Source: GCA-2731375 sp046582635 (GTDB taxonomy: Bacteria > Pseudomonadota > Alphaproteobacteria > GCA-2731375). Taken from it: 26,082 nucleotides of DNA. Positions within the stretch are counted from its first letter, which is position 1; each line of letters starts with the position of its first letter. The notes under the pieces were generated by a model. The model was not told the DNA's origin. It saw nothing but the letters and a program-made list of their open reading frames with translations, and did not search any database. The translations under genes were made by a program, and so were the position numbers. Where the stretch lies: positions 1 through 26,082 of the forward strand of contig JAYGEA010000135.1 of the NCBI GenBank assembly GCA_046582635.1, given 5' to 3'. Of this stretch, positions 24,601 to 26,082 are shown piece by piece.

Positions 24601-25941
24601 ATGGCTGCAGAGACCCCAACGACCCCACCAGTGACCCTGCCGCGCAAGTCGGCGACCTTCGACGACTACACCTTGTCGGAAATTCGCCGGGCGGCGGCGA
24701 CGGGCATTTATGATATTCGCGGCGGCGGCGCCAAACGCAAAATGCCGCATTTTGACGATCTGTTGTTTCTCGGCGCCTCCATGTCTCGTTACCCCCTCGA
24801 AGGTTATCGGGAGAGATGTGACACAAAGGTGGTGCTGGGCACCCGGTATGCCAAAAACCCCCTCGAACTTGACATTCCCATCACCATCGCGGGCATGAGT
24901 TTTGGCGCCCTGTCGGCGCAGGCGAAAGAGGCGCTTGGGCGCGGCGCAACGATTGCCGGCACCTCGACCACGACCGGCGATGGCGGCATGACGGCGGAAG
25001 AACGCGGTCAATCGAAAACCCTGGTTCATCAATATCTGCCCTCGCGGTATGGCATGAACCCGAACGATCTGCGCAAGGCGGATGCGATCGAAGTGGTGGT
25101 GGGTCAAGGTGCCAAGCCAGGTGGCGGCGGCATGCTGCTGGGCCAGAAAATATCTGATCGCGTGGCCGAAATGCGCAACCTGCCCAAGGGTATCGATCAG
25201 CGTTCGGCCTGCCGGCATCCGGACTGGACCGGGCCGGATGACCTGGCGATAAAGATCCAGGAACTGCGCGAAATCACCAATTGGGAAAAACCGGTCTTTG
25301 TGAAAATCAGTGGCACGCGGCCATTCTATGACACCGCATTGTGCGTCAAGGCGGGCGCCGACGTGGTGGTGCTGGACGGCATGCAGGGCGGCACGGCGGC
25401 AACCCAGGAAGTTTTTATCGAACATGTGGGCCAACCCACGCTGGCCTGTATTCGCCCGGCGGTGGATGCGCTGCAGGATCTTGGCATGCATCGTAAGGTG
25501 CAATTGATCATTTCGGGCGGCATCCGCAATGGCGCCGACGTGGCGAAGGCGCTGGCACTTGGCGCCGATGCGGTGTCCATCGGCACGGCGGCCCTGGTCG
25601 CCCTGGGCGATAATGATCCGGTTTTTGAAGAAGAGTTCAAGCAGCTGGGTACGACCGCCGGCGCCTATGACGATTGGCACGAGGGCCGTGACCCGGCCGG
25701 TATTTCGACCCAGGACGCGGAACTTGCGAAACGCCTGGATCCCATCGCCGCCGGCAACCGGCTGGCTAACTATCTCAAAGTCATGACCCTGGAAGCCCAG
25801 ACCATCGCCCGGGCCTGCGGCAAGAGCCATGTGAACAATCTGGAACCCGAAGACCTGGTTGCGCTGACCGTGGAGGCGGCAGCGATGGCGCGGGTGCCGC
25901 TTTCGGGAACCGACTGGATTCCCGGTCGCGGCGGTTATTAA
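24601..25941 (+). CDS. mgsC: FMN-binding glutamate synthase-family protein (MgsC/GlxD type)
   Basis: A 446-residue protein homologous to the central and FMN-binding domain of GltB, the synthase subunit of the split enzyme. Typical stretches are GMSFGALSAQAKEALGRGAT (about 99-118), TGDGGMTAEER, GQGAKPGGGGMLLGQKI (about 168-184) and DGMQGGTAATQEVFIEHVG (about 260-278). CGKSHVNNLEPEDL lies near the C-terminus (about 404-417). The ATG at 24601 has a GGCGGG site. Its TAA stop (25939-25941) coincides with the TTAAAGC end of a repeat fragment. No GmaS glutamine synthetase-like gene follows inside the window. Confidence 0.85.
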   Translation: MAAETPTTPPVTLPRKSATFDDYTLSEIRRAAATGIYDIRGGGAKRKMPHFDDLLFLGASMSRYPLEGYRERCDTKVVLGTRYAKNPLELDIPITIAGMSFGALSAQAKEALGRGATIAGTSTTTGDGGMTAEERGQSKTLVHQYLPSRYGMNPNDLRKADAIEVVVGQGAKPGGGGMLLGQKISDRVAEMRNLPKGIDQRSACRHPDWTGPDDLAIKIQELREITNWEKPVFVKISGTRPFYDTALCVKAGADVVVLDGMQGGTAATQEVFIEHVGQPTLACIRPAVDALQDLGMHRKVQLIISGGIRNGADVAKALALGADAVSIGTAALVALGDNDPVFEEEFKQLGTTAGAYDDWHEGRDPAGISTQDAELAKRLDPIAAGNRLANYLKVMTLEAQTIARACGKSHVNNLEPEDLVALTVEAAAMARVPLSGTDWIPGRGGY

Positions 25942-25970
25942 AGCGTTTTCAACTTTCGTTGCAACACCGC
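25938..25970. repeat. Partial copy of the TTAGAGC-ended repeat
   Basis: TTAAAGCGTTTTCAACTTT (25938 onward), then CGTTG and AACACCGC, matches the inward-reading right end of the 17550-17691 element (TTAGAGCATTTTCAACTTT, then TGTTGAACCGC) at most positions. The match breaks off by about 25970 and no second inverted end follows, so this is a fragment or a diverged copy. It supplies the TAA stop of the mgsC-like gene. Confidence 0.7.
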
Positions 25971-25986
25971 GCTGACCGCGTCTCGA

Positions 25987-26082
25987 CATGGGTAACAGTT
26001 TTTGGTCATGACATAGGTTACAGTTTATCCGGCTTAGGCGTCATTTTCTTCCGTCTTTTTTGCTTGATGGGCATGATGCGAA
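25987..26082. mobile_element. Possible insertion-sequence end (partial, runs off the window)
   Basis: CATGGGTAACAGTTT (25987-26001) is repeated as CATAGGTTACAGTTT (26012-26026), 13 of 15 identical, 25 bp apart. Repeated end sequences of this form, followed by a short AT-richer leader, are common at transposon termini. The sequence changes character just here, right after the truncated repeat. No transposase frame is visible before the window ends at 26082, so the family cannot be assigned. Confidence 0.4.

Noticed and set aside
24553..25989. 478-codon minus-strand frame opposite the mgsC-like gene
   Set aside because: Antisense shadow of a well-supported FMN-binding glutamate synthase-family gene; no motif and no start signal.

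Overview
The window is high-GC, densely packed chromosomal DNA with family content and codon use typical of an alphaproteobacterium, probably Rhodospirillales-like. That placement rests on the gene families and on the TTAGAGC-ended repeats; no rRNA or marker gene is present to confirm it. I see no tRNA, rRNA, CRISPR array or phage gene. Almost everything is catabolic: dehydrogenases, oxygenases, a solute symporter, an ATP-dependent hydantoinase-type operon, and a methylated-amine locus that reaches the right edge.

Layout. (1) 1-4465: iron-type alcohol dehydrogenase, an acyl-CoA dehydrogenase broken by a stop codon plus a one-base deletion, then a divergent pair made of a phytanoyl-CoA dioxygenase-like gene (-) and a flavin-dependent luciferase-like monooxygenase (+). 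(2) 4466-4928: a 463-bp gene-free stretch with several short direct repeats, leading into a 652-residue sodium:solute symporter closed by a strong intrinsic terminator. (3) 7016-10139: a small membrane protein and an anchored TPR protein (+), a long hairpin, then three minus-strand genes (small membrane protein, single-span membrane protein, carotenoid oxygenase). (4) 10287-17553: a tightly coupled five-gene + operon: alpha/beta hydrolase, class IV aminotransferase, hyuB, hyuA, ThDP enzyme. (5) 17550-17691: an inverted-repeat element that supplies the stop codons of both convergent neighbours. (6) 17688-22319 (-): a dimethylamine/trimethylamine dehydrogenase-type flavoprotein, a gamma-glutamyltransferase-family gene, and an in-frame MttC-MttB chimera. 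(7) 22492-25941 (+): a cupin, then three genes resembling N-methylglutamate synthase (MgsABC, also known as GlxBCD-type glutamate synthase-like proteins). (8) 25938-26082: part of the same repeat family, then what looks like one end of an insertion sequence.

How they fit together. Regions 6 and 7 read as a divergent methylamine locus. The flavoprotein would release monomethylamine and formaldehyde from a secondary amine, and MgsABC would convert gamma-glutamylmethylamide to N-methylglutamate. The linking ligase (GmaS) and the N-methylglutamate dehydrogenase are not in the window. The corrinoid methyltransferase genes normally found in such loci survive only as a fused remnant. The operon in region 4 looks like a self-contained degradation pathway for an unidentified amide or lactam.
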